From Phreatobacter stygius (lineage in GTDB: Bacteria > Pseudomonadota > Alphaproteobacteria > Rhizobiales > Phreatobacteraceae), in contig NZ_CP039690.1 in assembly GCF_005144885.1 (NCBI RefSeq), positions 4,539,001 to 4,603,000 of the forward strand: DNA of 64,000 nucleotides. The letters run 5' to 3'. Below are positions 1 to 7,976 of this stretch, one piece after another. Position 1 is the first letter of the stretch. Each line of letters opens with the position of its first letter. Made by a program: the position numbers and the translations under genes. A model generated the notes under the pieces. That model saw only the letters and a list, made by a program, of their open reading frames with translations. It was not told the origin of the DNA and searched no databases.

Positions 1-17
1 ACCGGCACGAGGTGACC

Positions 18-2003
18 ATGTCTCCGGAAATCGGTCATTATGCCCTGGTTCTCGCGCTCGCCCTGGCACTGATCCAATCGGTCGTGCCGATCTGGGGGGC
101 GAAGCAGGCCGACGCCGTGCTGATGGGCACCGCCGGGCCGGTGGCGCTCGGCCAGTTCGCTTTTGTCGCACTCGCCTTCGCGGTCCTGACACAGGCCTAT
201 CTGGTCTCGGATTTTTCGGTCGAGAACGTTTTCCTCAACAGCCATTCGGCCAAGCCGCTGATCTATCGGATCTCCGGTGTCTGGGGGAACCACGAGGGCT
301 CGATGCTGCTCTGGGTGCTGATCCTGGCGCTGTTTTCGGCCTTGGTGGCGGCCTTTGGCCGCAACCTGCCGCTCAGCCTGAAGGCCAATGTGCTGGCGGT
401 GCAGAGCTGGATCACCGTGGCTTTCCTGCTGTTCATCCTGAAGACCTCCAACCCGTTCACCAGGCTCTCGCCGGCGCCCTTCGAAGGCCGCGATCTCAAT
501 CCGCTGCTGCAGGACCCGGGACTGGCGATCCATCCGCCGCTGCTCTATGTCGGTTATGTCGGCTTCTCCATGTCGTTTGCCTTTGCCGTGGCAGCACTCA
601 TCGACGGCAAGATCGACGCCGCCTGGGCGCGCTGGGTCAGGCCCTGGGCGCTGACCGCCTGGATGTTCCTGACCGCCGGTATCTCGATGGGCTCGTTCTG
701 GGCCTATTACGAGCTCGGCTGGGGTGGCTGGTGGTTCTGGGATCCGGTCGAGAATGCCTCGCTGATGCCTTGGCTCGCCGGCACGGCGCTGCTGCATTCG
801 GCGATCGTCATGGAAAAGCGCGAGGCCTTGAAGGTCTGGACCGTGCTGCTTGCCATCCTGACCTTCTCGCTGTCGCTGCTCGGCACCTTCCTGGTGCGCT
901 CGGGCGTGCTGACCTCGGTTCACGCCTTTGCCGTCGACCCCGAGCGCGGGGTGTTCATTCTCGCCATCCTGGTCGTGTTCATTGGCGGCTCGCTGGCGCT
1001 TTATGCCTGGCGGGCGCCCATGCTGAAACAGGGCGGCATCTTCGCGCCGGTGTCGCGCGAGGGCGCGCTGGTGCTGAACAACCTGTTCCTCACCGCCGCC
1101 TGCGCCGCGGTCTTTGTCGGCACGCTCTATCCGCTGGCGCTGGAGGCGCTCACCGGCGCCAAGATTTCGGTCGGTCCGCCGTTCTTCAACTGGACCTTCG
1201 GCCCGCTGATGGTGCCGCTGCTGGTGGTCATGGTGTTCGGCCCGTTCCTGGCCTGGAAGCGTGGTGATCTCTATGGCGTCGCCCAGCGCTTGACCTGGGC
1301 TCTCGGGCTTGGCGTCGCCGCCATGCTGGCCGCCTATGCCACGACCTCGGGTGGACCGGTCCTGGCGCCGGTCGTCATTGGCCTTGCCTGCTACATCATC
1401 GCGGGGTCGCTGATCGAGGTCGCCGAGCGGATCCAGCTGTTCCGCGCCCCGGCGGCAACCGTCTGGTCGCGGGCCAAGGGGTTGCCGCGCTCGGCCTGGG
1501 GCACGGCCTTCGCCCATGCCGGTGTCGGCGTCATGCTCATCGGCATCGTCGGCGAGACCGCCTACCGGCAGGAACTGATCGTCCAGGTCAGGCCCGGCCA
1601 GACCGTCTCGATCGCCGGCTACGACCTGACTTTCGAAGGCCTGTTTCCTGAAGAAGGGCCGAATTACCGTGACGTCGTCGCGCGTCTGCAGGTTGGCGAG
1701 GGCGGAGTTCCGGCCGGCGTGCTGAACCCGGCCAAACGGGTGTTCACCGCCCGCAACATGCCGACAACGGAAGCGGCCTTGAAGACCCGCGGCGTGTCGC
1801 AGCTCTATGTCTCGCCCGGCGATCCCGCCGAGGACGGTTCGATCGCACTCCGGCTGTTCTACAAGCCGATGGTCCTGCTGATCTGGATCGGCACGCTGTT
1901 CATGGTGTTCGGCGGCATGCTGTCGCTGTCGGACCGGCGTCTGCGCGTCGGAGCGCCGAAGCCGGCGGCGCGGCGTGCCGTGGCGATCGAGGCGGCGGAG
2001 TGA
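18..2003 (+). CDS. ccmF: Cytochrome c-type biogenesis protein CcmF (heme lyase subunit)
   Basis: Polytopic inner-membrane protein of the System I cytochrome c maturation pathway; with CcmH it ligates heme delivered by CcmE to apocytochrome c in the periplasm. The 661-residue length and dense run of hydrophobic segments fit the family. The tryptophan-rich heme-handling motif [13 protein letters not shown] lies near residue 235-247, with conserved HEGS (about 92) and IHPPLLY (about 172) histidine motifs. A large periplasmic region precedes the last membrane span. ATG at 18 is preferred because GAGG sits 5 nt upstream; a GTG at 12 is in frame and its GTGA may overlap the stop of an upstream ccmE. 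The stop overlaps the start of ccmH, so the two are co-translated. Confidence 0.97.
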   Translation: MSPEIGHYALVLALALALIQSVVPIWGAKQADAVLMGTAGPVALGQFAFVALAFAVLTQAYLVSDFSVENVFLNSHSAKPLIYRISGVWGNHEGSMLLWVLILALFSALVAAFGRNLPLSLKANVLAVQSWITVAFLLFILKTSNPFTRLSPAPFEGRDLNPLLQDPGLAIHPPLLYVGYVGFSMSFAFAVAALIDGKIDAAWARWVRPWALTAWMFLTAGISMGSFWAYYELGWGGWWFWDPVENASLMPWLAGTALLHSAIVMEKREALKVWTVLLAILTFSLSLLGTFLVRSGVLTSVHAFAVDPERGVFILAILVVFIGGSLALYAWRAPMLKQGGIFAPVSREGALVLNNLFLTAACAAVFVGTLYPLALEALTGAKISVGPPFFNWTFGPLMVPLLVVMVFGPFLAWKRGDLYGVAQRLTWALGLGVAAMLAAYATTSGGPVLAPVVIGLACYIIAGSLIEVAERIQLFRAPAATVWSRAKGLPRSAWGTAFAHAGVGVMLIGIVGETAYRQELIVQVRPGQTVSIAGYDLTFEGLFPEEGPNYRDVVARLQVGEGGVPAGVLNPAKRVFTARNMPTTEAALKTRGVSQLYVSPGDPAEDGSIALRLFYKPMVLLIWIGTLFMVFGGMLSLSDRRLRVGAPKPAARRAVAIEAAE

Positions 2004-2476
2004 TGGCCGCGTCCATGCGGAAAGGCACCTTGGCCGTCGCCTTGATGCTGGCGCTGGCGGGGCCCGCCTGTGCGGCGCTGCCGGACGAAGTGCTGGCCGA
2101 TCCCCGGCTCGAGGCGCGTGCCCGCACGCTCAGCCAGGAACTGCGCTGCATGGTCTGCCAGAACCAGTCGATCGACGATTCCGATGCTACGCTTGCACGC
2201 GACCTCAGGCTGCTGGTGCGCGAGCGCCTGAAGGCTGGCGACAGCGACAGGCAGGTGCTGGATTTCCTGGTCGACCGTTACGGCGAGTTCGTCCTGCTGA
2301 CGCCCCGGCTCAGCCGTTACACGCTGGCGCTGTGGGCGGCTCCGGCCGCCTTCCTGGTGGCTGGCGGCGCCTATATCCTGATCACCCTGCGCCGGCGCCG
2401 ACGCACGCTGCCGGCCGCCGTTCAGCCCCTGACGGATGAGGAAAAGGCCAAGCTCGACGCTGTCCTGAAATCCTAG
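2003..2476 (+). CDS. ccmH: Cytochrome c-type biogenesis protein CcmH
   Basis: Thiol-redox component of cytochrome c maturation that reduces or holds the apocytochrome CxxCH cysteines for the CcmF heme lyase. An N-terminal signal sequence (about residues 1-25, ending near PACA) is followed by the periplasmic helical domain with the hallmark [10 protein letters not shown] motif. A single membrane anchor lies near residues 108-125, followed by a short basic tail. At 157 aa it is the short alphaproteobacterial form without a fused CcmI domain. The ATG shares its A with the TGA of ccmF, indicating translational coupling. In related genomes degP usually follows closely; here an accessory island intervenes. 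Confidence 0.96.
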   Translation: MAASMRKGTLAVALMLALAGPACAALPDEVLADPRLEARARTLSQELRCMVCQNQSIDDSDATLARDLRLLVRERLKAGDSDRQVLDFLVDRYGEFVLLTPRLSRYTLALWAAPAAFLVAGGAYILITLRRRRRTLPAAVQPLTDEEKAKLDAVLKS

Positions 2477-2540
2477 CGCAGCTAACGACCCGCGAGATGG
2501 AGGGTGCTCTGCGGGGCGCTGTAGCGGACGAAATGCGTAG

Positions 2541-2565
2541 AGCCATCCGGTCCGGCGGCTTTTTT
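2541..2565 (+). terminator. Possible rho-independent terminator after ccmH
   Basis: AGCC (2541-2544) and GGCT (2557-2560) can pair around a GC-rich interior, and the right arm runs directly into six T residues (2560-2565). The stem is short and imperfect, so the call rests mostly on the T tract and its position 65 bases after the ccmH stop. Confidence 0.4.
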
Positions 2566-2588
2566 GACGCCTACCGGAGATAGGGCCA

Positions 2589-2795
2589 ATGAGCCTCGCA
2601 TGCTGCGCACCCAATCCCGGTCCATCGCCTGGCACCGGGAACACTCCGGAACTAAAGATCCTTTCGGCTCCTTTTGGCGACCATAACAGCCAAGAGAGGC
2701 CAGACGGCATCAACCACATTCGCAGCGTCTGGCGTCTCAAATGGGATGCTCTGACGCCAGGGCAGGCTGATGCAATTGAAGACTTCATGATGTCG
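2589..2795 (+). pseudogene. Phage minor tail protein (gpM-like) N-terminal remnant
   Basis: The reading frame from ATG 2589 resembles the N-terminal two thirds of phage minor tail proteins (Phage_min_tail family, lambda gpM type). It shows the FGDxxSQ-like segment FGDHNSQERPDGINHIR followed by VWRLKWDALTPGQADAIEDF, the typical Trp-Leu-Thr-x-x-Gln-Ala-Asp pattern. The frame is cut at 2795 by the IS3-family element, and its C-terminal part resumes at 5671. Family assignment is by remembered sequence pattern, not by a search. No other tail genes are nearby, so this looks like an isolated prophage relic. Confidence 0.6.
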
Positions 2796-2820
2796 TGGAC
2801 TGCACCCCATTTGTGAGACA
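2796..2820 (+). repeat. IS3-family left terminal inverted repeat
   Basis: Left end, starting with the TG dinucleotide typical of IS3 ends. It pairs with 5642-5666 with about 5 mismatches in 25 positions. GTCG immediately outside (2792-2795) is the left target duplication. Confidence 0.85.
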
Positions 2821-2855
2821 AATGAATTAGGGTGACATGGGCGATCGGAGGCTGA

Positions 2856-3287
2856 ATGCCCGACAAGCCCAGGACTCCCACACGCAGTTTCCCGCCTTCG
2901 TTCAAGCAGGCGGCGATGTCTCGGCTTGAAGCCGGCGAGACGCTTGCGGCGGTTGCTCGCGGCCTCGGCATCAGCCGCAAGGTGCTCTATGGCTGGCGGG
3001 CGTTGTGGCGGGCGGAAGGGGCCAGCGGGCTCTGCCACAAGCGCGGCCCCAAGCCTGGTCTGCGCGCGCGGCGCCTGGCGGCCGCTCTGGCTGCGCCCGC
3101 CAAACCGTCTCCGCCCGATCAGGCGCAGGCCCTGGCCAACGCACAGGCCCGCATCGGCGAACTCGAACGCATCATTGGCCGGCAGCAGGCGGGCCTCGAT
3201 TTTTTTCAACGTGCCTTGCAGGCCTTGGACGCGGACAAGACGCCCGAACCGTCCGTGCCCGGCTCTACGCGGTCATCCAAGCCATGA
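2856..3287 (+). CDS. IS3-family transposase OrfA (helix-turn-helix subunit)
   Basis: DNA-binding subunit of an IS3-family transposase, 143 aa. An N-terminal helix-turn-helix of the HTH_Tnp_1 type (SFKQAAMSRLEAGETLAAVA followed by GLGISRKVLYGWR, about residues 12-48) is followed by a basic linker and an amphipathic segment AQARIGELERIIGRQQ (about 95-110) that probably forms the usual dimerising coiled coil. The stop overlaps the orfB ATG (ATGA, 3284-3287). A run of seven T residues at 3200-3206, in codons for Asp-Phe-Phe, is a candidate slippery site for the -1 frameshift that makes the OrfAB fusion; the -1 frame is open from there into orfB. Confidence 0.88.
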   Translation: MPDKPRTPTRSFPPSFKQAAMSRLEAGETLAAVARGLGISRKVLYGWRALWRAEGASGLCHKRGPKPGLRARRLAAALAAPAKPSPPDQAQALANAQARIGELERIIGRQQAGLDFFQRALQALDADKTPEPSVPGSTRSSKP

Positions 3288-3862
3288 CCGGGAGCAGCAC
3301 CCTGCAAGGCGCCGCCGTCATCGACCAGCTCTGCCGTCTCGGCCGTGTGTCTCGCGCCGGCTATTATCGCTTCCTCGAGCGCAAAGCCCCGGCCAGAGCC
3401 GACGCCGATCTGCGCGACGCCATCCATCGCATCGCCCTCGCGCACAAGCACTATGGCTACCGTCCCATGACCGCGACGCTCAAGCGCCAGGGCATCGAGG
3501 TGAACGCCAAGCGGGTGCTGCGCCTCATGCGCGAGGACAATCTGCTCGCCCTGCGCACCAAGGCCTTCGTGCCCAGAACCACCGACAGCCATCATGGCTT
3601 TCGCATCGCGCCTAACCTGATCCGATCGCTCATCCCCACGGGGCTCGATCAGATCTGGGTGGCGGATATCACCTATGTCCGCCTGGCCGAAGCCTTCGTC
3701 TATCTGGCCGTCATCCTCGACGCCTTCTCCCGCCGCGTCGTCGGCTGGGCGCTGGATGAGCACTTGCGCGCCGAGTTGGCTCTCGCAGCCCTCGACATGG
3801 CCCTTCGCCACCGCAAGCCGCCGCCCGACAGCCTGATCCATCATTCCGACAGAGGCGTCCAA

Positions 3863-3889
3863 GGCGGATTCAAACGGTCGTCGCAACAC
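3863..3889 (+). repeat. IS30-family left terminal inverted repeat
   Basis: 27 bases exactly complementary to 5293-5319. CAA at 3860-3862 is the left copy of the target duplication. Confidence 0.92.
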
Positions 3890-3908
3890 TCTGAAGTTGG
3901 AGGTTGCG

Positions 3909-5279
3909 ATGAGCATCCGAAAGCGGCGATCGGCACGGTCTGGACGAGCGCCATTACCTTCACCAGGACGGCCGCCTTTGGCGGGGCGCGATGAACAGAT
4001 TCGATTCTGGCGGGCGATCGCCGCGGGGCTGAGCAGCGAAGATGCTGCTCTCGAAGCCGGAGTGTCGCAGCCTGTAGGAACCAGATGGTTCCGAAAGGCG
4101 GGCGGTATGCCACCAGCAATGTTCAGATCCTCGGCAAAGCCGCCTGGTCGTTACCTGTCATTGGTGGAGCGTGAAGAGGTCGCACTTCTTAGGGTGCAGG
4201 GCCATTCCATGCAGGAGATCGGGCGCCGCCTGAGGCGAGCCGCCTCGACAATCTCCCGTGAACTGCGGCGCAACGCAGCCACGCGCAGCGGCGGGTTGGA
4301 GTATCGGGCGACGACTGCCCAGTGGCATGCGGATCGATCGGCCCGTCGGCCCAAACCGACCAAGCTTGCGCTCAACACAACCTTGCGCACCTATGTGGAG
4401 GAGAGACTTGCCGGCGTCGTCGTGGCTCCGAGCGGCGTTTCCGTTCCAGGTCCTGCCGTTCCGTGGAAGGGCCGCCGGCATGGCCCGCGAAAGGATCGGC
4501 GATGGGCAAGGGCCTGGAGTCCGGAGCAGATTGCCCGGCGCTTGCCGATCGACTTCCCGGACGACAAGACGATGCGTATCAGCCACGAAGCCATCTATCA
4601 GGCCCTCTTCGTTCAGGGCCGGGGGGTGCTGCGCCGCGAACTGACGGCCTGCTTGCGAACAGGACGCGTGTTGCGGGTGCCAAGGGCGCGCGTCCGCAGG
4701 CGAGGCAAGGGCTTTGTCTCGCCCGAGATCATGATCAGTCAACGCCCCGTCGAAGCAGCCGATCGAGCGGTGCCTGGCCACTGGGAGGGAGACCTCATCC
4801 TCGGTCTTGGCAGCTCGGCGATCGGCACGCTGGTCGAGCGCACAACGCGCTTCACGATGCTGCTGCATCTGCCCCGCCTCGCGGGGCACGGCGAAGCTCC
4901 TCGCACGAAGAACGGGCCAGCGCTCGCGGGACACGGAGCTGAGGCCGTGCGCGATGCGATCGCGCGCACCATCATCACCTTGCCCGAAGAACTGCGTCGC
5001 TCGCTGACGTGGGATCAGGGAGCCGAAATGGCCCAGCACGATCGTCTCAAAATCGATGCGGGTGTCCAGGTCTACTTCTGCGATCCGCAAAGCCCATGGC
5101 AGCGCGGCACCAACGAGAACACCAATGGGCTGCTGCGTCAGTACTTCCCGAAAGGCACCGACCTGAGCATCCACAGCGCCGATGAGATTGCCGCCGTGGC
5201 AGCGGTCCTCAATGCCCGACCGAGAAAGACGCTGGGCTGGAAAACGCCGGCAGAGGCGCTTGACGCGTTACTGCCATGA
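3909..5279 (+). CDS. IS30-family transposase
   Basis: 456-residue DDE transposase. The N-terminal region has a basic segment and a first helix-turn-helix (RDEQIRFWRAIAAGLSSEDA), then the IS30 signature HTH (YLSLVEREEVALLRVQGHSM with EIGRRLRRAASTISRELRRN, about residues 85-130). The C-terminal rve core shows the catalytic residues: Asp in GHWEGDLILG, Asp in LTWDQGAEM, and Glu in NENTNGLLRQYFPKGTDL, the last being the classic IS30 ending. ATG at 3909 is preferred over the in-frame TTG at 3897. Full length and no frameshift, so probably functional. Confidence 0.95.
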   Translation: MSIRKRRSARSGRAPLPSPGRPPLAGRDEQIRFWRAIAAGLSSEDAALEAGVSQPVGTRWFRKAGGMPPAMFRSSAKPPGRYLSLVEREEVALLRVQGHSMQEIGRRLRRAASTISRELRRNAATRSGGLEYRATTAQWHADRSARRPKPTKLALNTTLRTYVEERLAGVVVAPSGVSVPGPAVPWKGRRHGPRKDRRWARAWSPEQIARRLPIDFPDDKTMRISHEAIYQALFVQGRGVLRRELTACLRTGRVLRVPRARVRRRGKGFVSPEIMISQRPVEAADRAVPGHWEGDLILGLGSSAIGTLVERTTRFTMLLHLPRLAGHGEAPRTKNGPALAGHGAEAVRDAIARTIITLPEELRRSLTWDQGAEMAQHDRLKIDAGVQVYFCDPQSPWQRGTNENTNGLLRQYFPKGTDLSIHSADEIAAVAAVLNARPRKTLGWKTPAEALDALLP

Positions 5280-5292
5280 GTGAACACAATCG

Positions 5293-5319
5293 GTGTTGCG
5301 ACGACCGTTTGAATCCGCC
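5293..5319 (-). repeat. IS30-family right terminal inverted repeat
   Basis: 27 bases, perfect reverse complement of 3863-3889. CAA follows at 5320-5322. Confidence 0.92.
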
Positions 5320-5641
5320 CAATATGCCAGCGCCGACTACACCAAGCGCCTCCATGACCATGCTGTCCGTCTCAGCATGAGCGCGCCCGGCAATCCCTAC
5401 GACAACGCCAAAGCCGAAAGCTTCTTCAAGACCCTGAAGAAGGAGGAGGTCAACGCAAACACCTATTCCTCAATCGACGAAGCCAGGCGCAATATCGGCG
5501 CGTTCCTGGAGACAACCTATAATCGCCAGAGGCTCCATTCCGCTCTTGCCTACAAACCCCCAACCGAATTCGAAGCTGACCTTTCCATCCCTCGATCCGA
5601 CTGAACTCCCCAACCCATGCCCACTGTCACTTAAATTCGAC

Positions 5642-5666
5642 TGTCTCATTGAAGGGGTGCACTCCA
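5642..5666 (-). repeat. IS3-family right terminal inverted repeat
   Basis: Inverted match (about 20 of 25) of 2796-2820, ending in CA on the plus strand. GTCG at 5667-5670 is the right target duplication. Confidence 0.85.
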
Positions 5667-5670
5667 GTCG

Positions 5671-5830
5671 CACGGTGACGCAATTTTGGTGACGCGAGAT
5701 TTCGACCGTGCCATGGATCAAGGTGACGTGCCAGGAATGGCCGGGCACGCGCGGCGCACCGCATACCTTCAATGCGACTTTGTTGCAGTATTGCGGCCAA
5801 ATCAGAAGAGATCGTCGCCGACTAGGATGA
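5671..5830 (+). pseudogene. Phage minor tail protein (gpM-like) C-terminal remnant
   Basis: Directly after the IS3 target duplication one plus frame reads PWIKVTCQEWPGTRGAPHTF followed by NATLLQYCG. This resembles the C-terminus of phage minor tail proteins, which have a Cys-x-x-Trp segment and an A-x-T-x-x-ATFE-like ending. Joining 2795 to 5671 in the upstream frame leaves this segment one base out of frame, with a TGA in its own frame just before it. The gene therefore also carries a frameshift in about 5671-5700. The last bases overlap the end of the minus-strand DarT-like gene. Confidence 0.5.
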
Positions 5831-6794
5831 TGTTATCGTAGGCGATATGTCCATCAATATTCATCGTTACACGATATAGGCCGGGCCTAATTTTCTGATT
5901 AATGAAATATTTCGTTGATGGCGGGGTGGGCATTGGGGGTACATTGCCATGTTCGTACTCGATTGTCTTATTTCCCTTCGCGTCCGTTACTTTTATTTTG
6001 ACCGCTATGTTCCCCGAGCCTCGACGGCGTGGATTAAATTGGAAACGGAGACCGTCCGACTGAAGGGTAACCTCTTCGGTGAACGGAAATTCTTTCAAAA
6101 ATACACGCAGATCGTCTGAAACTACAACCCTTTCTACCCATTTGGCTGCGGCAGAGTTACCCATGCTGTAAAGGAGGGTATCGCGCTCCGCTGTAGACCG
6201 ACAATAAATCCAAGAAAGATGGTCTAACTCAAGGGGGTGCTCAGCCAATATTTCAGCGCATCGGTGATGAATTATCGAGTAATCTCCACCGAGGCTGCTA
6301 TCATGATAAACCTTCGCGAAAGGAATGCCGCTGCGCAGGAGTTCATCGCTAGCGTCGTATGTCACTTCGGAGCGCTGCATGTTCATGTTCGAAACGTGCG
6401 TTCCTTTGCGGCAGAGCACCGACTTTGCGTCAAACACAAACATAACAAGCATGGGCGCATGCGCGGTTACCCCGCCAGCGCACTCTTCGTCTTTGCGTAT
6501 TCCTTCGATGTGATACTGAGTGGGCGTGCGGGGACGAAAGTAAAGTCGGACCCAGCGATGCGCATGAGAATTAGTAAGGATCACTTCCGTGTGCGCCGCA
6601 TCCAAAAATGATCCAACTGTCAGGCAGCTACGGGCTCCCAGCGACCCTCCACGAAGAATACGCACGGCGTTTTCCAGCCGAGTATGATGGAACAAATGCC
6701 GAGGCCATTTGGCACGATAGGCGAGGGTGTTGGAGCTTAGCCGCTCCGTCCATTCCTTGATATGCGCATCAACCGCATCTGCACTTAGCGCCAT
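5802..6794 (-). CDS. DarT-like ADP-ribosyltransferase (DUF4433 family), putative toxin
   Basis: 330-residue protein whose first about 200 residues match the DarT/DUF4433 plan: HLFHHTRLENAVRILRGG (about 33-50, the NAD-binding His/Thr and Leu-x-x-Ile-Leu segment), RWVRLYFRPRTPTQYH (80-95, like the Tyr-Phe-x-x-Arg-x-Pro-Met motif) and HRCAEILAEHPLEL (177-190). Glu181 there aligns with the catalytic Glu of DarT enzymes, which ADP-ribosylate bases in single-stranded DNA. Residues from about 245 form an extra beta-rich tail of unknown role, not usual for DarT. The ATG at 6794 overlaps the stop of the upstream macro-domain gene (ATGGCGCTAA), so toxin synthesis is likely coupled to the antitoxin. Base composition is clearly more AT-rich than the neighbouring core genes. 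Substrate base is not predictable here. Confidence 0.75.
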   Translation of the reverse strand: MALSADAVDAHIKEWTERLSSNTLAYRAKWPRHLFHHTRLENAVRILRGGSLGARSCLTVGSFLDAAHTEVILTNSHAHRWVRLYFRPRTPTQYHIEGIRKDEECAGGVTAHAPMLVMFVFDAKSVLCRKGTHVSNMNMQRSEVTYDASDELLRSGIPFAKVYHDSSLGGDYSIIHHRCAEILAEHPLELDHLSWIYCRSTAERDTLLYSMGNSAAAKWVERVVVSDDLRVFLKEFPFTEEVTLQSDGLRFQFNPRRRGSGNIAVKIKVTDAKGNKTIEYEHGNVPPMPTPPSTKYFINQKIRPGLYRVTMNIDGHIAYDNIILVGDDLF

Positions 6795-7693
6795 TGAAGC
6801 TCGAGCTGTTTGGTGACCGGCTTGGGGGCCGGAGCATCGGTCCGAAACGGTTGCCACTCGATTGCCAAATCAGGCCCTGAGTCCGTCTTTTGAACCTCCA
6901 CTGATCGCACGCATGGAAGCAGGCTAATCATCGAAAGCAGGTCGGACACCCCCTCTCGGCTAGAGCGTCCCGTTCGGTCGCTTGTAACCAACCCCTTCTG
7001 CAAGCCCAGCCAGATACCCCACAAGTCTTCGTCCTCGAAACGGCTGACATGCCCATCCTTAACCAAAGCAATTTCGTTTTCGCCTTCCAGCGAAGCCTCA
7101 AACGGGTGCCCAGAATGCAGGTTAACGAGTTCACCTTTGGTCAGATCCATCAAGCGGTGTATTGCCGCGACGAACTCCTCAAAAACGTCAACTTGATCGA
7201 ACTCTTTCGCGAGTGCGCGCGTGGCGTCCTCTAGATGTTCAGGAACGCCAATATTCACGTTATAGTCGTGAATATAGACACGAATTGGGAGTGGGCTGAG
7301 ATAATGCTCCATGATTGGCCGCACGTCGTCCCAATTCAAGCCTCCATTTCCGCATCCCAGCCGAGGGAATGAAATTTCTTGGATCAGCTGTGACTCATAA
7401 TTATCCGCGAACTTGCGAAGACCCATCTCGATCCAATCGAGCTGGGACGGGTTCTTCCAATGGATTTTGGTTGGAAAGTTGAGCACCCAACGATCCGCGC
7501 CTCGCCAGAGCCAGAGCACGCCCGGGCGAATGCTCTTCTGATCGCAAAGGTGCTTGTATGCAGCGAACATCGCCGGGTATCGCTCCTTGAATTCCTTGGC
7601 GATACCTTTCCCCATCACACCGACGCAGTTCACGGTGTTAACCAACGTCTGCGCCGACGACTCCATGATGCTCGTCCGGCGGTAGATTAGCAT
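6785..7693 (-). CDS. DarG-like macro-domain protein, putative antitoxin
   Basis: 302 aa. Residues 1-145 form a macro domain of the DarG/ALC1-like type: LVNTVNCVGVMGKGIAKEFK (17-36), FPTKIHWKNPSQLDWIEMGL (73-92) and FPRLGCGNGGLNWDDVRPIM (109-128). Lys76 matches the position of the Lys needed for removal of ADP-ribose from DNA in DarG. Residues 150-302 carry a second region of unknown function that does not look like a known DarG C-terminus to me; it may bind the toxin. ATG 7693 is preferred over the in-frame GTG 7717 because GGGG lies just upstream. It precedes and overlaps the DarT-like gene by 10 nt, the reverse of the usual darT-darG order. Composition suggests horizontal acquisition. Confidence 0.78.
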   Translation of the reverse strand: MLIYRRTSIMESSAQTLVNTVNCVGVMGKGIAKEFKERYPAMFAAYKHLCDQKSIRPGVLWLWRGADRWVLNFPTKIHWKNPSQLDWIEMGLRKFADNYESQLIQEISFPRLGCGNGGLNWDDVRPIMEHYLSPLPIRVYIHDYNVNIGVPEHLEDATRALAKEFDQVDVFEEFVAAIHRLMDLTKGELVNLHSGHPFEASLEGENEIALVKDGHVSRFEDEDLWGIWLGLQKGLVTSDRTGRSSREGVSDLLSMISLLPCVRSVEVQKTDSGPDLAIEWQPFRTDAPAPKPVTKQLELQWR

Positions 7694-7976
7694 GAAACTA
7701 TCCCCACTCAGGCCCACGTTTGAATGCCTCTAAGGTGAGCGCGTATATCAAATTAGCATGAGTCTCTTACCGAAGCACTCTGTCGCGAATGAGAACATAC
7801 CATGAACATAGCCTCTGCCAAGGGCGATTTGCCGCCCGTTGCCGAGAAAACGCCTGATGCGTGAAGTTCGTTCATCTGCCGAAGTGATGACAGTGTGCTA
7901 CAATAATCCCAAACAAAAATTTTTTCTCCGAAGCGTTTTACAGTAATAATTGATAAGAGCCGAGTGTATTATCACT
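7694..7976. other. AT-rich intergenic region of the island
   Basis: About 280 bases between the divergent macro-domain gene and a small plus-strand ORF, much richer in A+T than the rest of the window (for example the A/T run at about 7915-7926). It must hold the promoter of the macro/DarT pair, but I could not pick convincing -35/-10 boxes. No RNA gene was recognised. Confidence 0.5.

Larger units (their letters stand above)
3863..5319 (+). mobile_element. IS30-family insertion sequence nested in IS3 orfB
   Basis: A complete 1457-bp element with perfect 27-bp terminal inverted repeats (3863-3889 and 5293-5319, outer bases GGCGGATTCAAACGG). It is flanked by the 3-bp direct repeat CAA (3860-3862 and 5320-5322), which fits the short target duplications of IS30-family elements. 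It carries one long transposase gene filling almost the whole element. All parts look intact, so it may still be mobile. Confidence 0.93.
3284..5604 (+). pseudogene. IS3-family transposase OrfB (DDE integrase), interrupted by IS30
   Basis: Catalytic rve-type integrase subunit in two pieces, 3284-3862 and 5320-5604. The first piece has the HTH_21-like segment HKHYGYRPMTATLKRQGIEV, the first Asp in WVADITYV and the second in HHSDRGVQ. The IS30 element enters exactly after the codon for Gln in that motif. The second piece continues with YASADYTKRL, NPYDNAKAESFFKTLKKEE (catalytic Glu) and the C-terminal NRQRLHSALAYKPP. Joining the pieces with one CAA copy restores an uninterrupted frame of about 286 residues with all three acidic residues. 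The gene was therefore intact before the IS30 insertion. Confidence 0.92.
2796..5666 (+). mobile_element. IS3-family insertion sequence, inactivated by a nested IS30-family element
   Basis: The element starts TGGACTGCACCCC at 2796 and ends with the matching inverted sequence at 5666 (GGGGTGCACTCCA), about 20 of 25 terminal positions agreeing. It is flanked by a 4-bp direct repeat GTCG (2792-2795 and 5667-5670), the expected target duplication. It carries overlapping orfA and orfB in the -1 relationship usual for IS3 elements. After removal of the nested IS30 copy and one CAA repeat its length is about 1.41 kb, normal for the family. Both ends and the target duplication are intact, so the insertion is probably recent. 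orfB is interrupted, so it cannot move itself. Confidence 0.9.

Noticed and set aside
5470-5772. Minus-strand 100-codon frame across the IS3 right end
   Set aside because: It spans an IS boundary and a target duplication; the phage-tail reading on the plus strand explains the outside part better.
6795-6857. N-terminal extension of the DarT-like protein by 20 residues
   Set aside because: It would overlap the macro-domain coding region by 73 bases; ATG 6794 at the overlap gives a normal family start.
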